From a virus, in IMG/VR virus record IMGVR_UViG_3300033550_000006, positions 1 to 49,610 of that record: a DNA stretch of 49,610 nucleotides. The stretch is one strand, 5' to 3'. Each line of letters starts with the position of its first letter. Position 1 is the stretch's first letter. The notes beneath the pieces were generated by a model. That model was not told the DNA's origin. It saw only the letters and a list, made by a program, of their open reading frames with translations, and searched no databases. The translations under genes and the position numbers were made by a program. This document shows positions 33,291 to 41,753 of the stretch, piece after piece.

Positions 33291-34688
33291 TTACGAGTTA
33301 AGCAGGGCGTCCACGGTGTTGGCCAGCCCCTCGCTCAGCTGCAGCGGCGGCAGGCCAGCTTGCGCGGTCGGGATGACCGAACCGGGCGCACCGCTGGGCA
33401 TGGGAGCCGGAGCGGCCAGTGCCATCGGCAGGGGAGCCGGGGCGGTCGGTGCGGGAGCGTTGATCCATGCCCCTTTGCCTTGGGCGACGATGTCCTGCGC
33501 CGTCCAGTTCGCCGACTTGTACTGGCTGAATTTGAACTCGGCGCCGGGCAGCATGCGCACGTTTTCCGCCGAGGCGGCGGCCACTTCCGGGTCCACCGGC
33601 GGCGCCGCAACGGGAGCCGGCATGGGCGCGGGGGACGGCACGGCGGCCGGCGGAGCCATAGGCGGTACCGGCGCGCCCGGAGGGGCCATGGGAGTCGGGG
33701 CGGGCGTGTGGAGCGGCACGACGTTGCTGGGCGGCACCTGCATGGGCACCGGGGCCACCGGCGGGGCCATGGGTGCCGCTGCGACAGGCGCGGCCTGCTG
33801 CGGGCCGGGGAGCGACGCCTGCGCCGGTGCCGCGCCCACGGCGCCGGACTCCAGAATCTGTTTGACCTGCAGGCCATCGCGCGCGGCCACGATCGCCTGA
33901 CCTTCGGCCTCGGACAGGCCGCGCACCGGCTGCAGCACGAACTTCGGGTACGCCTCGCTCTGGTCGAACGTCATCCGGGTCACCACGGCGTAGTACGGCA
34001 CGCCCATGGCCTGCAGCTTGCTGCTGTACTCGGCGAACACCTTGAGCGAGGCCGCCGGCACGCGCAGCAGCATGCCGCCGCCGAATTTGATGTTCTCCAC
34101 GTCCAGTTCCTGCTGCGGAGTACCGTCCGGGTTCATGGCGCCGGTGTTGCGCAGCGGGTAGACCACAACCTTGCGGGTGTCGGCACACGCCTTACCCTTG
34201 CGCATTTCACCCTGTCCGGCACCCTGCGCTTGCTTGGAACCGAACCGGTTCATCGGGCACAGGTTGCAGTCAGTGCACGGCGTACCGGCCGCCGGACCCG
34301 CCATCTCATCGAACAGCGGGCGAGACGCCACGGGGCCGAGCGGGGTCTTGCCATCTTCGGACCAGCAATCGGGCTGCGCGTCATCGCCTTCCTGATACCC
34401 GTTGCGGTACCACGTCTTGGACAACTCGGCCTTGGCCGCACCCAGCACGACGTCGAAGAACGGCGCGGCGAACAACTGCCCGTTCATCGAGATGGTCAGC
34501 GGGGTGGTCTGGCCGCCGTAGCGGATGTTGAAGCCTTTGCCCTTGATGGAGACCACGGCGAAACTCTGGCCGACGTTGGACTGCATCTCGTCGACGGTCT
34601 GGTTGGCCATGGCCTGCTGGATCGCGGCGGGCAGAACGAGCGCTTGGCCGCCCAGCTGGCTGTTGAAAAGGGTCATATCAGTGGTCAT
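33291..34688 (-). CDS. Cys-cluster replication-operon protein, possible ssDNA-binding protein (465 aa)
   Basis: Residues 1-250 are folded with a beta-rich start (SFAVVSIKGKGFNIRYGG). A Cys cluster comprises C108, C138-x2-C141-x2-C144 and C168 and probably binds zinc or an Fe-S centre. Residues 290-375 are an extreme Pro/Ala/Met-rich linker. A short domain (about 385-415, AEFKFSQYKSANWTAQDIV) and an Ala/Pro/Leu-rich tail follow. Several phages place a single-stranded-DNA-binding-type protein with such a cluster beside primase and helicase genes. I offer this only as a possibility. The ATG at 34688 has GAGA just upstream. Confidence 0.5.
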   Translation of the reverse strand: MTTDMTLFNSQLGGQALVLPAAIQQAMANQTVDEMQSNVGQSFAVVSIKGKGFNIRYGGQTTPLTISMNGQLFAAPFFDVVLGAAKAELSKTWYRNGYQEGDDAQPDCWSEDGKTPLGPVASRPLFDEMAGPAAGTPCTDCNLCPMNRFGSKQAQGAGQGEMRKGKACADTRKVVVYPLRNTGAMNPDGTPQQELDVENIKFGGGMLLRVPAASLKVFAEYSSKLQAMGVPYYAVVTRMTFDQSEAYPKFVLQPVRGLSEAEGQAIVAARDGLQVKQILESGAVGAAPAQASLPGPQQAAPVAAAPMAPPVAPVPMQVPPSNVVPLHTPAPTPMAPPGAPVPPMAPPAAVPSPAPMPAPVAAPPVDPEVAAASAENVRMLPGAEFKFSQYKSANWTAQDIVAQGKGAWINAPAPTAPAPLPMALAAPAPMPSGAPGSVIPTAQAGLPPLQLSEGLANTVDALLNS

Positions 34689-34699
34689 GGGATTCTCGA

Positions 34700-35119
34700 T
34701 TATTTGCGGACGGTGACGCGGGTTTCGCTGTTGGCCTTCAGCCCCGGCGGCAGCGTGCCGGTTTGCTGGACGTAGGTTTCCACCGCATCCTTGGAGACGC
34801 GGTTTTCATACAGGTGCTGGTTACCCGTGCCGACAGCCCATGCCCGGAACGCGGCGGGGTCCTCCACGGAGTAGGAGTTGCGGGTGGTGAAAAACGAGGT
34901 GCCAGCATCGGCGCGCAGCGACTGCAAGCCGCTGGCCATCATCTGGCTACCGAGCAGGGTTTCAATCATGCCCATGGCTTCGTTGAAGGGAGCCATTTTT
35001 GCCTTGTGCGCAGCTTCAATTTCGGCTTTCTTGTCGCGCAGCTGGATGTATTTCTGAATCAAGTCGCTGCTGCTGTACTGGACAGGTGCCGGACCAGCAG
35101 GGATGGCCGGTTGGTTCAC
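34700..35119 (-). CDS. Hypothetical recombination/replication accessory protein (139 aa)
   Basis: This 139-residue protein has an N-terminal charged helix (DLIQKYIQLRDKKAEIEAAH) and a C-terminal half reading FFTTRNSYSVEDPAAFRAWA and YENRVSKDAVETYVQQTGTLPPG. This C-terminal pattern appears in a widespread family of phage proteins of unknown function beside helicases and exonucleases. It starts at GTG 35119, overlapping the helicase stop (GTGA), so it is coupled to that gene. Confidence 0.6.
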   Translation of the reverse strand: MNQPAIPAGPAPVQYSSSDLIQKYIQLRDKKAEIEAAHKAKMAPFNEAMGMIETLLGSQMMASGLQSLRADAGTSFFTTRNSYSVEDPAAFRAWAVGTGNQHLYENRVSKDAVETYVQQTGTLPPGLKANSETRVTVRK

Positions 35120-36690
35120 GAGAGATCTCCTTTGTCTTGGCGTTCAAACATATCGAGAAGGACTTGCTGCACGTTGCCGCGACGATCGAGCACCCGGAAC
35201 AGCTGCTGCTCCAGTTTCGACGACACCAGTTGCACGATCATCTGAGCGTGCCGTTGGCCAGCGCGGGTGATGCGCCCATTCGCCTGTTCGTAGGTCTCAA
35301 GGCTCTGGGGCGGCCCCCACCACACGATCGTACTAGCCTCGGTCAAAGTCAAGCCGTGGGACATGCACTCCGGATGGGCCACCAACACGTGTGGGTCCGG
35401 GGCGTGCATGAAGTTGGAAAAGATGACTTCGCGCTGGCTGGGCGTCACGTCGCCGGACACGTAGGCGACCGACCAATGGGCGCTCAATTGCTTGACAAGC
35501 CACTCCAGCGATGCCTTGTACGGGGTGAACACGATGACCTTGGCGTTGGACTCGGCGATGGCTTCCTCCAGCAGCTTGCCCCGGCCCTTGGTCTCGAAGG
35601 CGATGGGCTGGTGGTTCTGGTCATACACGAAGCCCAGCGCGATTTGCAGGCACTTGTTGGCTTGGTCTGCCGCGTTGGCCGCTTTCACGCCCAGATGCTC
35701 GATGGCAGCTTCGTCCTGCATATGCTTGAACGCGCGGTGCTGGGTTGGCGTCATCGGCGTCTCGCGCATCACCGTCGTGCAGGGCGGCAGGTCGTAGCAT
35801 TCGTCGCGGGTGAAACGCACGGCCGGCTGCATCAGTTTGTGGACCGTGTCCAGCGCATCGCGCTTGTTGACCCAACGGTACGGGCCGTACTTGTTCATCA
35901 CCGTTTCGCGGAAGCGGGTGAACGACTGGCCACCCAGCACCGCGGGGGTCAGCATCTTGATCTGGCCGTAGGCGTCGCTGGCGTCCTTGGTCATGGGCGT
36001 AGCGGTCATGCCGCAGACGCGGTCCACTTCGCCGACAAACCGGTAAGTGCACTTCCACAGGTCCGTCTTGGCGTTCTTGTAGACCGACAATTCGTCCAGC
36101 CCCACCATTGAGAACATCCCCAGACGCTCGACCAATTCATCGATGATGGTTTCCACGCCGTCATGGTTGATGATGTGGATGTCCACGTCCTCGTCCAGCA
36201 GGCGTAGGCGTTTTTTCTTGTCGCCGTGCAGCACATTGCAGCGCAGGTGCGGGAACACCAGCGACACCTCGCGCTGCCACGTCTGGCGCAGGGTGGACAG
36301 CGGGGCCGTCACCAGCATGCGGCCGTAATTGGGCGTGGTCTTTTTCAGGAAGTCGTAGGCGTACAGCAGTGAGCGGGTCTTGCCGGTGCCAATGCTGTTG
36401 AGCACGAAACTGCGGCGGTTGGTGGTGATGAGCGCGGCGGTGATGCGCTGGGCATCGAAGGGCTGAGTACCCGGTGGCGACGGCCAGTCGTAGGACATGA
36501 GCACGGGTGGGCGCACGTCGTAGCCGAGGTTGCGCAGGACCTGCGTTTCGTCAACCTTGTGCGGGATGAGCATGCACTCCCGGCCTTCGTGCACGAAGGT
36601 CTTGGCGTGCGGCACCATGATGTGCAGACGGGGGTCCGCCTCCACGATCAGGTGTTCCTTGAAGTAGATGGGCTTGGCTTCCATGATCAC
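35116..36690 (-). CDS. SF2 (SNF2/DEAD-like) DNA helicase (524 aa)
   Basis: The RecA-like domain 1 contains Walker A SIGTGKTRS (99-107), motif II DELS (199-202, a DEAD-box variant) and motif III GMTATPM (227-233). Domain 2 contains the C-terminal motif VI-like QANGRITRAGQ, in which the two Arg residues are the arginine fingers. Overall it is a SNF2/SF2 translocase like those in many phage replication operons. The annotated start is GTG 36690, overlapping the nuclease stop. ATG 36684 would remove only two residues. Confidence 0.85.
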   Translation of the reverse strand: MIMEAKPIYFKEHLIVEADPRLHIMVPHAKTFVHEGRECMLIPHKVDETQVLRNLGYDVRPPVLMSYDWPSPPGTQPFDAQRITAALITTNRRSFVLNSIGTGKTRSLLYAYDFLKKTTPNYGRMLVTAPLSTLRQTWQREVSLVFPHLRCNVLHGDKKKRLRLLDEDVDIHIINHDGVETIIDELVERLGMFSMVGLDELSVYKNAKTDLWKCTYRFVGEVDRVCGMTATPMTKDASDAYGQIKMLTPAVLGGQSFTRFRETVMNKYGPYRWVNKRDALDTVHKLMQPAVRFTRDECYDLPPCTTVMRETPMTPTQHRAFKHMQDEAAIEHLGVKAANAADQANKCLQIALGFVYDQNHQPIAFETKGRGKLLEEAIAESNAKVIVFTPYKASLEWLVKQLSAHWSVAYVSGDVTPSQREVIFSNFMHAPDPHVLVAHPECMSHGLTLTEASTIVWWGPPQSLETYEQANGRITRAGQRHAQMIVQLVSSKLEQQLFRVLDRRGNVQQVLLDMFERQDKGDLS

Positions 36691-37028
36691 AGTTCAAAAG
36701 GCTCGCGTGGTTCCAGCTGCTCCAGCCAGTTTCGCAGGTAGCGCAGGGCCGTCTCATCCACGACGGTGTGCACTGTAGCGCCTGCGCGGCGGAACTCGCT
36801 GGCTTTCACTTTCTGCCGACCGGTCAAGTCGGCGTCGGGGTCATCGAAACGTTTGGCTTCCAGAATGAAGGGATGGCCAGCCACCACACCGGTGGCATCG
36901 AGCGTGGTGGTGAACATGGTACCTGCATGCCAGTCAATGCAGAACTCCATGCCGCGCCGCGCGCACACCTCTTCGATGGTTGCTTTGATGCGGTCCTTGA
37001 CTTTGTCCTCTGGCGTTTTCTTGCTCAC
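36687..37028 (-). CDS. VRR-NUC nuclease (113 aa)
   Basis: This small PD-(D/E)xK endonuclease has a predicted active site in GHPFILEAKR (E and K of the E-x-K) and the downstream LTGRQKVKASEFRRAGATV helix, as in stand-alone VRR-NUC proteins. Such enzymes cleave branched DNA or Holliday junctions and often partner with an SF2 helicase, which is the next gene. It starts at GTG 37028 and overlaps the methylase stop (GTGA). Confidence 0.8.
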   Translation of the reverse strand: MSKKTPEDKVKDRIKATIEEVCARRGMEFCIDWHAGTMFTTTLDATGVVAGHPFILEAKRFDDPDADLTGRQKVKASEFRRAGATVHTVVDETALRYLRNWLEQLEPREPFEL

Positions 37029-37516
37029 GAGAAGTCCCGGAAGATGGTGCTGCGCCGGATGATGCGGCGCTGTCCGTTGTACTGGCCCGCGTTGATGAGG
37101 AACAACGATGAGCCGCGCGTGTTGCCGTTGATTGGCTTGCCGTTGGCCCCGAGGAACCCGATGCGTCCCACCAGCGTGAACTCAAACGCGTTGGGGATAA
37201 GGTCGAAAAATCGCTCCTCTCCGTTGGGCGACATGATCAGCATCGCCGTCAGCGACGCGCATCCCAGCGCGTACGCCACCCACGGGTCGATGTCCGAGTA
37301 CGGCGGGTTGCAGAAGATGCGACACCCGTCCGGCCAGCGGTGGCTGAGCGAGTCGCCCGGGGTGAACTCGGGCCGGCTCCACAACGGCGTGGCCAGCGCG
37401 TTATTGCTGTCGCACGCGGCGTCGTAGTCGAATGCCCCGCCGGCCACGTGCTGCGCCCACCGATAGACCGACAGCGGCGTGGTCCACGTGTCGCGGTCGG
37501 CGGGGCGACCCGTCAT
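37025..37516 (-). CDS. dam: Phage DNA N6-adenine methyltransferase (Dam-type, 163 aa)
   Basis: This protein resembles the phage Dam family: WTTPLSVYRWAQHVAGGAFDYDAACD near the start and the catalytic NPPY at 70-73 (preceded by FC), then IMSPNGEERFF. It methylates adenine in DNA, probably to protect phage DNA or to regulate packaging or expression. Length is normal for the family. The start at ATG 37516 is fixed by a TGATG overlap with the small membrane gene upstream, so a longer ORF is not needed. Confidence 0.85.
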   Translation of the reverse strand: MTGRPADRDTWTTPLSVYRWAQHVAGGAFDYDAACDSNNALATPLWSRPEFTPGDSLSHRWPDGCRIFCNPPYSDIDPWVAYALGCASLTAMLIMSPNGEERFFDLIPNAFEFTLVGRIGFLGANGKPINGNTRGSSLFLINAGQYNGQRRIIRRSTIFRDFS

Positions 37517-37692
37517 CAACCCATCACTCCCAAGATCCACAAGCGCGCCAATACCGGTACGGCGAACAGGCCCGCGATGATGAAGCACACTTTTTTACCC
37601 CGAGGGGGCATATCCGGGGCGATGGAGAAAATCATCGCAAGCCCCGCGACCCCCATCATGAGCAGGTAGGTAAGTGCTAAAGAACGGTCCAT
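37516..37692 (-). CDS. Tiny two-helix membrane protein (58 aa)
   Basis: The reverse strand encodes MDRSLALTYLLMMGVAGLAM and continues through a short PDMPPRGKK loop into VCFIIAGLFAVPVLARLW. It has two transmembrane helices and no other domain. It starts at ATG 37692, and its TGA overlaps the methylase ATG (TGATG), so translation is coupled. Position within replication genes is unusual for a membrane protein. Superinfection exclusion or membrane anchoring of replication are guesses. Confidence 0.6.
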   Translation of the reverse strand: MDRSLALTYLLMMGVAGLAMIFSIAPDMPPRGKKVCFIIAGLFAVPVLARLWILGVMG

Positions 37693-37697
37693 GTCCG

Positions 37698-38135
37698 TTA
37701 CTTCCGCACCGGGTACAGCACGTCCACGATGGTCTCGGTCGGGTCTTTGAGTACGATACCGAGCAGCTGGCCAGTGGCGTCGTCATGCTCGACCACAATG
37801 GTGACGTCGCGGTGGCCCCGGGCGTGATAGTCTTCCTGCCGGTGTTCGGCATGCGCCACCAGCTGGTGCACCCACTCCGCCGGCATGTCACCATCGTGCC
37901 AGATGATCTCGGTACCATACTCCGGGTGGCCGTGCACGGACAGCATCTGCTCCAGCGAGGCGAACACGGAGACCGAGTTCGCCTTGGTGAGCCATTTCAG
38001 CACGCAGGTGCCATCGCCGAACACCACGCCTTCGTACTGCGGCTGGTCGTCGGGGTTGGCCTGCACTTCGCTGTGCGTGCCGCGTTCGGACAGGTTTCGC
38101 CGGAACGCGGTGAACCGGATGATCTTAGTTTCCAT
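37698..38135 (-). CDS. Hypothetical protein (145 aa)
   Basis: This is an unrecognised 145-residue soluble protein (METKIIRFTAFRRNLSERG...). It is rich in His, Asp, Glu and Val, with a His-rich middle (WVHQLVAHAEHRQEDYHARGHRD) that could bind metal. A beta-rich end (TIVVEHDDATGQLLGIVLKDP) follows. The start at 38135 has AGAGGG 6 nt upstream and overlaps the exonuclease stop by 11 nt. Confidence 0.6.
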   Translation of the reverse strand: METKIIRFTAFRRNLSERGTHSEVQANPDDQPQYEGVVFGDGTCVLKWLTKANSVSVFASLEQMLSVHGHPEYGTEIIWHDGDMPAEWVHQLVAHAEHRQEDYHARGHRDVTIVVEHDDATGQLLGIVLKDPTETIVDVLYPVRK

Positions 38136-38823
38136 TTTGCGCCCTCTCTTTGGCTTCGCGTGCATCGGTGGTGTTGTGCGGGCAAGCCTTGTAGGGGCAG
38201 TACGCGCACAGCGGGTTGGGGTTGACGGGGAAGTTGTTGGTCTGGATGGCCTCCTCCAGCGCGCGCACGCGGGTAATCCAGCCGTTCCACAGCAGCGACT
38301 CCTCCTGCCGGTGGACAATGCGTGGGTGCGCGGCGCCGTGCGCGTAGAACACCAGTCCGCCGTTGACCTGCTGCACCGCAGGGAAGTGGCGGAACACCAG
38401 CAGGGCGGTCAGCTCGATCTGGTCATCGCTCTTGCGCACCTTGCCCGACTTCCAGTCCAGATACGTGGCCTTGGCCCCGTTGACCTTGAGGTAGTCAGCC
38501 GCGCCGCGCACCCATGCGTTATTCCAGTCCGTGCCGCTGCATACCACCATCTGGTTGGTGAGCGTCATCTTGAACTCGATGTACTGCTCACCCGGCGCGG
38601 CGCGGATACGCTCGAACATGGACTGCAAGGGCGCCAGTCGCGGCGGCAGCGCAAGGCCCTGTTTCAGGAAGTGCTCAATGCCAGCGTGCTCAGCGTCGCC
38701 CTTGCGGTTGTGCTGGTTGCCGTCGTCCACCATCTTGCCGATCTTGACCGCCCAATACTTGCGGGGGCAGTTCTCGAACATGCCGAGCGCGCTGTAGGAC
38801 CACGCGACGATGGGCCTAGCCAT
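38125..38823 (-). CDS. Cas4/RecB-like exonuclease with Fe-S cluster (232 aa)
   Basis: This PD-(D/E)xK nuclease shows an N-terminal Cys, C19 (ENCPRKYW), an acidic residue E83 (YIEFK), the catalytic D110 and D123-W-K125 (YLDWKSGK) and a helix with Q. The C-terminal Cys triad C206-x2-C209-x4-C214 together with C19 makes the four-Cys iron-sulfur site of Cas4/AddB-type nucleases. It is probably a 5' to 3' exonuclease for replication or recombination. It is not CRISPR-associated: no array or other cas gene is present. It overlaps its neighbours by 8-11 nt. Confidence 0.85.
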   Translation of the reverse strand: MARPIVAWSYSALGMFENCPRKYWAVKIGKMVDDGNQHNRKGDAEHAGIEHFLKQGLALPPRLAPLQSMFERIRAAPGEQYIEFKMTLTNQMVVCSGTDWNNAWVRGAADYLKVNGAKATYLDWKSGKVRKSDDQIELTALLVFRHFPAVQQVNGGLVFYAHGAAHPRIVHRQEESLLWNGWITRVRALEEAIQTNNFPVNPNPLCAYCPYKACPHNTTDAREAKERAQNGN

Positions 38824-38986
38824 TAGCGCGCTTCTCCGCCAGTTCGGCTTCATAGCCGGCGTAAAAGGCCACGCACGCCGTTACGAAAAACACCAGTTGT
38901 TTTGCCAGAGGCAGGTGGGCGTGCATGGAAACCCCCGTCAGGAAGAGGCTTACTCCTGAAATCATGTAAAGCAGTCGTTTAATCAT
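38816..38986 (-). CDS. Tiny two-helix membrane protein (56 aa)
   Basis: The reverse strand encodes MIKRLLYMISGVSLFLTGVS (a likely membrane helix), a short loop, a second helix KQLVFFVTACVAFYAGYE, and a charged tail AELAEKRANG. The ATG overlaps the polymerase stop (ATGA), and its TAG lies within the 5' end of the exonuclease gene. It is the second tiny membrane protein in the replication operon. Confidence 0.6.
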   Translation of the reverse strand: MIKRLLYMISGVSLFLTGVSMHAHLPLAKQLVFFVTACVAFYAGYEAELAEKRANG

Positions 38987-40962
38987 CACTTGCACTCCGC
39001 ATAGTTTTGGCCGAAGCCCACTTCACAGGCTAACGGCAGGTCTGGTGCCCACACCGGGTTGGTCGTCATCGCCCACACCAGTGCATCCTTTACCCACTTC
39101 TCATCCAGCCCTTCGTCATACAGCACCACCAGTTCGTCGTGCACCGAAAACACGATGTCGAACACGCGCTGGCCATTGCCATACCGCAGGGAGTCCAGCC
39201 GCAGCAGCGCGTCACTGACGAACAGCCGCGCGACGTGCTGGGTGATGTTCTCCACCAGCAGCCCGCCGTAGATTTTCTTACGTACCTTCGCGCGTTTCCA
39301 GACGCGGCTGTAGGTCCACTCGCACCCCTGCTCGTTGGGGTCCTGCTTTTCTGCGTAGCGCAGGTCGGGGTAGTACATGTACGACCCGTCCGGCAACCAC
39401 AGCTTATAGTCCTTGACGATGTACGGCCCCAGCTGCCCCTGCATGCCGTAGGCGATGTTCTGCAGCTGCTCCCCCGCCCGGTACCAGAAGTTGGCGATGC
39501 GGTGGCGCTTGTTGCGGTAGCCCGACACCACGCGCTCACCGAACGACAGCGACTCATCCTGCAGCACGATGCTGTCGCGGCGTGCGGCCACCTTGAGCGA
39601 GTGCAGGAACTTTTTGGCGCCGCATTGGTAGCCGCACTGCAGCTCCGTGGTCTTGCCCACGAACCGCTCCTGCGCGTGAATGTCCTTGCCGCTCTCCTTG
39701 GTGACGGTGTAGCCGTACAGCGCGGTGGCTTGGTCGCTGTAGACGTCGCCACCGTTGCGCAGAATGTCGAGCACGTCGGTCTGCCCTGACTGCCACGCGT
39801 TGACGCGCAGCTCGATCTGGGACAGGTCCGCCGCCGCCATGCGCTTGCCCGGCGGGGCGATGAGCGCCTGCCGCAGGGGCGAGTATTCAATGACCGCCTT
39901 GCCTTTCTCGTCCTTGACGACGTTGCCGGCGTCGTCCTTTTTCAGCTTGTTCCGCGGGAAATTCTGGATGTTGATGTTTTCGTCGCCCGACCAGCGGCGC
40001 GTCGGCGTAGCGCCGCAATACTGCAGGGGCACGGGCAGCGGGCCACGGTCGGCGATGCTGATGAGACGGGTCAGACGCGACTCCAGCAACGAGGACTTCG
40101 TGCCCAGCCGCGCCTCCACCAGCGCTACCACCTGCTCATCACCCGAGTCCAGCAGATCCATAAACTCCACGTCCTGCTTGGAAAACGCGTACACCAGTTT
40201 GGGCGAGCCGTCCGGGTTTTTCTGTTTGGGGCTGTACTTCATCGGCGGTTCGATGCCCAACGCCGTCAAGTGGCGGGCCATCGTGTCGTCACTTCGCAAC
40301 ACGGCGACGTCAGCGATGCCGGCGTTCTGGAGCAGGCTACCCCGCCGCTGGTAATACGCCCCTAGTTCGTGCTGCAACACGGGCTTGTCCAGCATCAGAC
40401 GCGGCTGGCAGAAAGCGCGGATGGTCCAATCAATCAACTGCATCTCCGACTGCTGGATGTGCGGCAGCATGGTCATCAGCGCTTCGTGACACAGCTCCGT
40501 GTCGTCCACGCTGTACGATCCGTACCGGTTCAGCTGCTCAGTGGTGAAGTCGGCGCGGCGCTTGCCGTAGGCGTTCTCCACCTCCGTGCCCTTGCGCCGA
40601 CTCAATTGCAGGTACTCGGCCACAGCTTTCAGGCTGACACTGCTGGCTAGACCGAACAGGCCCTTGGCCATCGACATGGTGCAGATGTAGCGCTTGGGGA
40701 AGATGCCATACAAATGCGCCAGAATGAAGCCGTCGAACTTGCAGTTGTGCGCGGCCAGCACCACCTGCGACCAATCGAACTGGCGCAGGTGGGCGCCGAA
40801 CTCGGCGCGGGTGCCGGTGAACCAGTAAGCCGGGTCGTTATTGGTCTTGATGCTGACCAGAATTTCCTCGAACAGCGGGTCGCGCACATACTCCTCGGTG
40901 GTCTGGCTGGAGAAGCCACACACCGAGTCATAGAACGACTCCCAGTCGAGCGTGATCAGCAT
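38986..40962 (-). CDS. DNA polymerase, family A (658 aa)
   Basis: This is the replicative polymerase. A 3'-5' exonuclease domain comes first: D6-x-E8 (TLDWESFYD), NCKFDGFIL and YSVDDTEL supply the metal ligands. The palm and fingers follow: motif A AAADLSQIELRV near residue 378, motif B RFVGKTTELQCGYQCG (K in the O-helix) and motif C SVHDELVV near residue 607 (HDE). There is no 5'-nuclease domain. Length is normal for phage PolA. The start at 40962 has GGAGG 9 nt upstream and is preferred over the longer ORF to 41028. Confidence 0.95.
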   Translation of the reverse strand: MLITLDWESFYDSVCGFSSQTTEEYVRDPLFEEILVSIKTNNDPAYWFTGTRAEFGAHLRQFDWSQVVLAAHNCKFDGFILAHLYGIFPKRYICTMSMAKGLFGLASSVSLKAVAEYLQLSRRKGTEVENAYGKRRADFTTEQLNRYGSYSVDDTELCHEALMTMLPHIQQSEMQLIDWTIRAFCQPRLMLDKPVLQHELGAYYQRRGSLLQNAGIADVAVLRSDDTMARHLTALGIEPPMKYSPKQKNPDGSPKLVYAFSKQDVEFMDLLDSGDEQVVALVEARLGTKSSLLESRLTRLISIADRGPLPVPLQYCGATPTRRWSGDENINIQNFPRNKLKKDDAGNVVKDEKGKAVIEYSPLRQALIAPPGKRMAAADLSQIELRVNAWQSGQTDVLDILRNGGDVYSDQATALYGYTVTKESGKDIHAQERFVGKTTELQCGYQCGAKKFLHSLKVAARRDSIVLQDESLSFGERVVSGYRNKRHRIANFWYRAGEQLQNIAYGMQGQLGPYIVKDYKLWLPDGSYMYYPDLRYAEKQDPNEQGCEWTYSRVWKRAKVRKKIYGGLLVENITQHVARLFVSDALLRLDSLRYGNGQRVFDIVFSVHDELVVLYDEGLDEKWVKDALVWAMTTNPVWAPDLPLACEVGFGQNYAECK

Positions 40963-41183
40963 GGGCGGCGGCCTCCGGTGAGCAGCGCATTGTGCGCGTT
41001 GTTGCCCCACTGGGCGTCGAATACGCATCGCGGCGAGCCACAGCTGCAGCAGTACGGTGGCGGTTGGTTAGCGCGCAGCACGTCGTGCAGGCGGCGCAGG
41101 TCCCCGTCCGTGGGGGCATCCTTCAGCAGGACGCACACGGCGCGGGGGTTGTCGATCATGCGGGCGACGCCGAGAATCTTCAT
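40956..41183 (-). CDS. Small Cys-motif protein before DNA polymerase (75 aa)
   Basis: This 75-residue protein has a C-C-x-C...C cluster (YCCSCGSPRCVF) that may bind zinc, and a short helical N-terminal half (DGDLRRLHDVLRANQ). It is unrecognised. The gene overlaps the polymerase start by 7 nt. Small zinc-binding proteins often accompany phage replication genes, but no role can be assigned. Confidence 0.55.
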   Translation of the reverse strand: MKILGVARMIDNPRAVCVLLKDAPTDGDLRRLHDVLRANQPPPYCCSCGSPRCVFDAQWGNNAHNALLTGGRRPC

Positions 41184-41186
41184 CGC

Positions 41187-41381
41187 TCAGCCCTTCTTGC
41201 AGCGGTGGACCAAGAACGCGTACTTGCGAGACGTAGTGTTCATGCGCTTGGCATACGCGCGGGCATCCGCGCGGTCGTCAAACACCTTGACCGGCCAGTT
41301 GTCACCGGGAGTAAAGTCGTTTTCCGTCATTGCTTCCCTGTAGCGAAGTACGACCCAGACGATTTCCTGTTTTTCTGCCAT
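41187..41381 (-). CDS. Small hypothetical protein (64 aa)
   Basis: This compact basic 64-residue protein reads MAEKQEIVWVVLRYREAMTE and then KVFDDRADARAYAKRMNTT, an alpha/beta pattern. It may resemble short phage proteins of unknown function. GAGG is 7-9 nt upstream of ATG 41381. It ends 3 nt before the next gene. Confidence 0.55.
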   Translation of the reverse strand: MAEKQEIVWVVLRYREAMTENDFTPGDNWPVKVFDDRADARAYAKRMNTTSRKYAFLVHRCKKG

Positions 41382-41389
41382 GACACACC

Positions 41390-41725
41390 TCATCGGTTGG
41401 CGTTGCGGGCTTCCATCTTGTCCAGCCACTCGGGGGTGGCGTTAGACACGTGGGGGAGGTCGGCGATGTCGCACAGAGTGCGAAGCATCACATCGGGGAT
41501 ATGGCGCAGTGATTGCGTGCCGTTGGCAAACAAGCCGGTGCGTGGCATGAGCAGGGAGGCAGCGCGAGTGCGCTTGTGAGTGATGATGGACTGCATCTGC
41601 AGCAGATGTTGGAGCACCACGTTCAGCGCTTCGCGGTCGGTCGCTTGCGCCATCATGCGCTGCAGCGACGGAATCAGATCAGGTCGTTCCGCGCGAAGTT
41701 GGTTCGCGATTGCTTGCACGTCCAC
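41390..41725 (-). CDS. Hypothetical helical protein (111 aa), downstream of the operator palindrome
   Basis: This 111-residue, mostly helical protein reads MDVQAIANQLRAERPDLIPS and LLQMQSIITHKRTRAAS, with no recognised domain. It starts at GTG 41725, preceded by GGGGA. The 17-bp palindrome (41737-41753) ends 11 nt before the start codon, so it is probably the first gene controlled by that site and heads the replication operon. Confidence 0.6.
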   Translation of the reverse strand: MDVQAIANQLRAERPDLIPSLQRMMAQATDREALNVVLQHLLQMQSIITHKRTRAASLLMPRTGLFANGTQSLRHIPDVMLRTLCDIADLPHVSNATPEWLDKMEARNANR

Positions 41726-41736
41726 GATAGTCCCCA

Positions 41737-41753
41737 GTTAAAACGGTTATAAC
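41737..41753. promoter_or_regulatory. 17-bp palindromic operator copy 1
   Basis: The sequence is GTTAAAACGGTTATAAC. Reverse-complemented, it differs from the copy at 46238-46254 only at the centre base. It lies just upstream of the GTG at 41725. The leftward strand carries TATAAC, which could be a -10 hexamer. See also the copies at 48539 and 48599. Confidence 0.7.

Noticed and set aside
33360-34775. Rightward 471-residue frame opposite the Cys-cluster gene
   Set aside because: Extreme His/Arg/Gly composition is the reverse reading of the Pro/Ala-rich linker.
38125-38823. Cas4-like gene as part of a CRISPR system
   Set aside because: No repeat-spacer array or other cas gene is present; phages often carry such nucleases alone.
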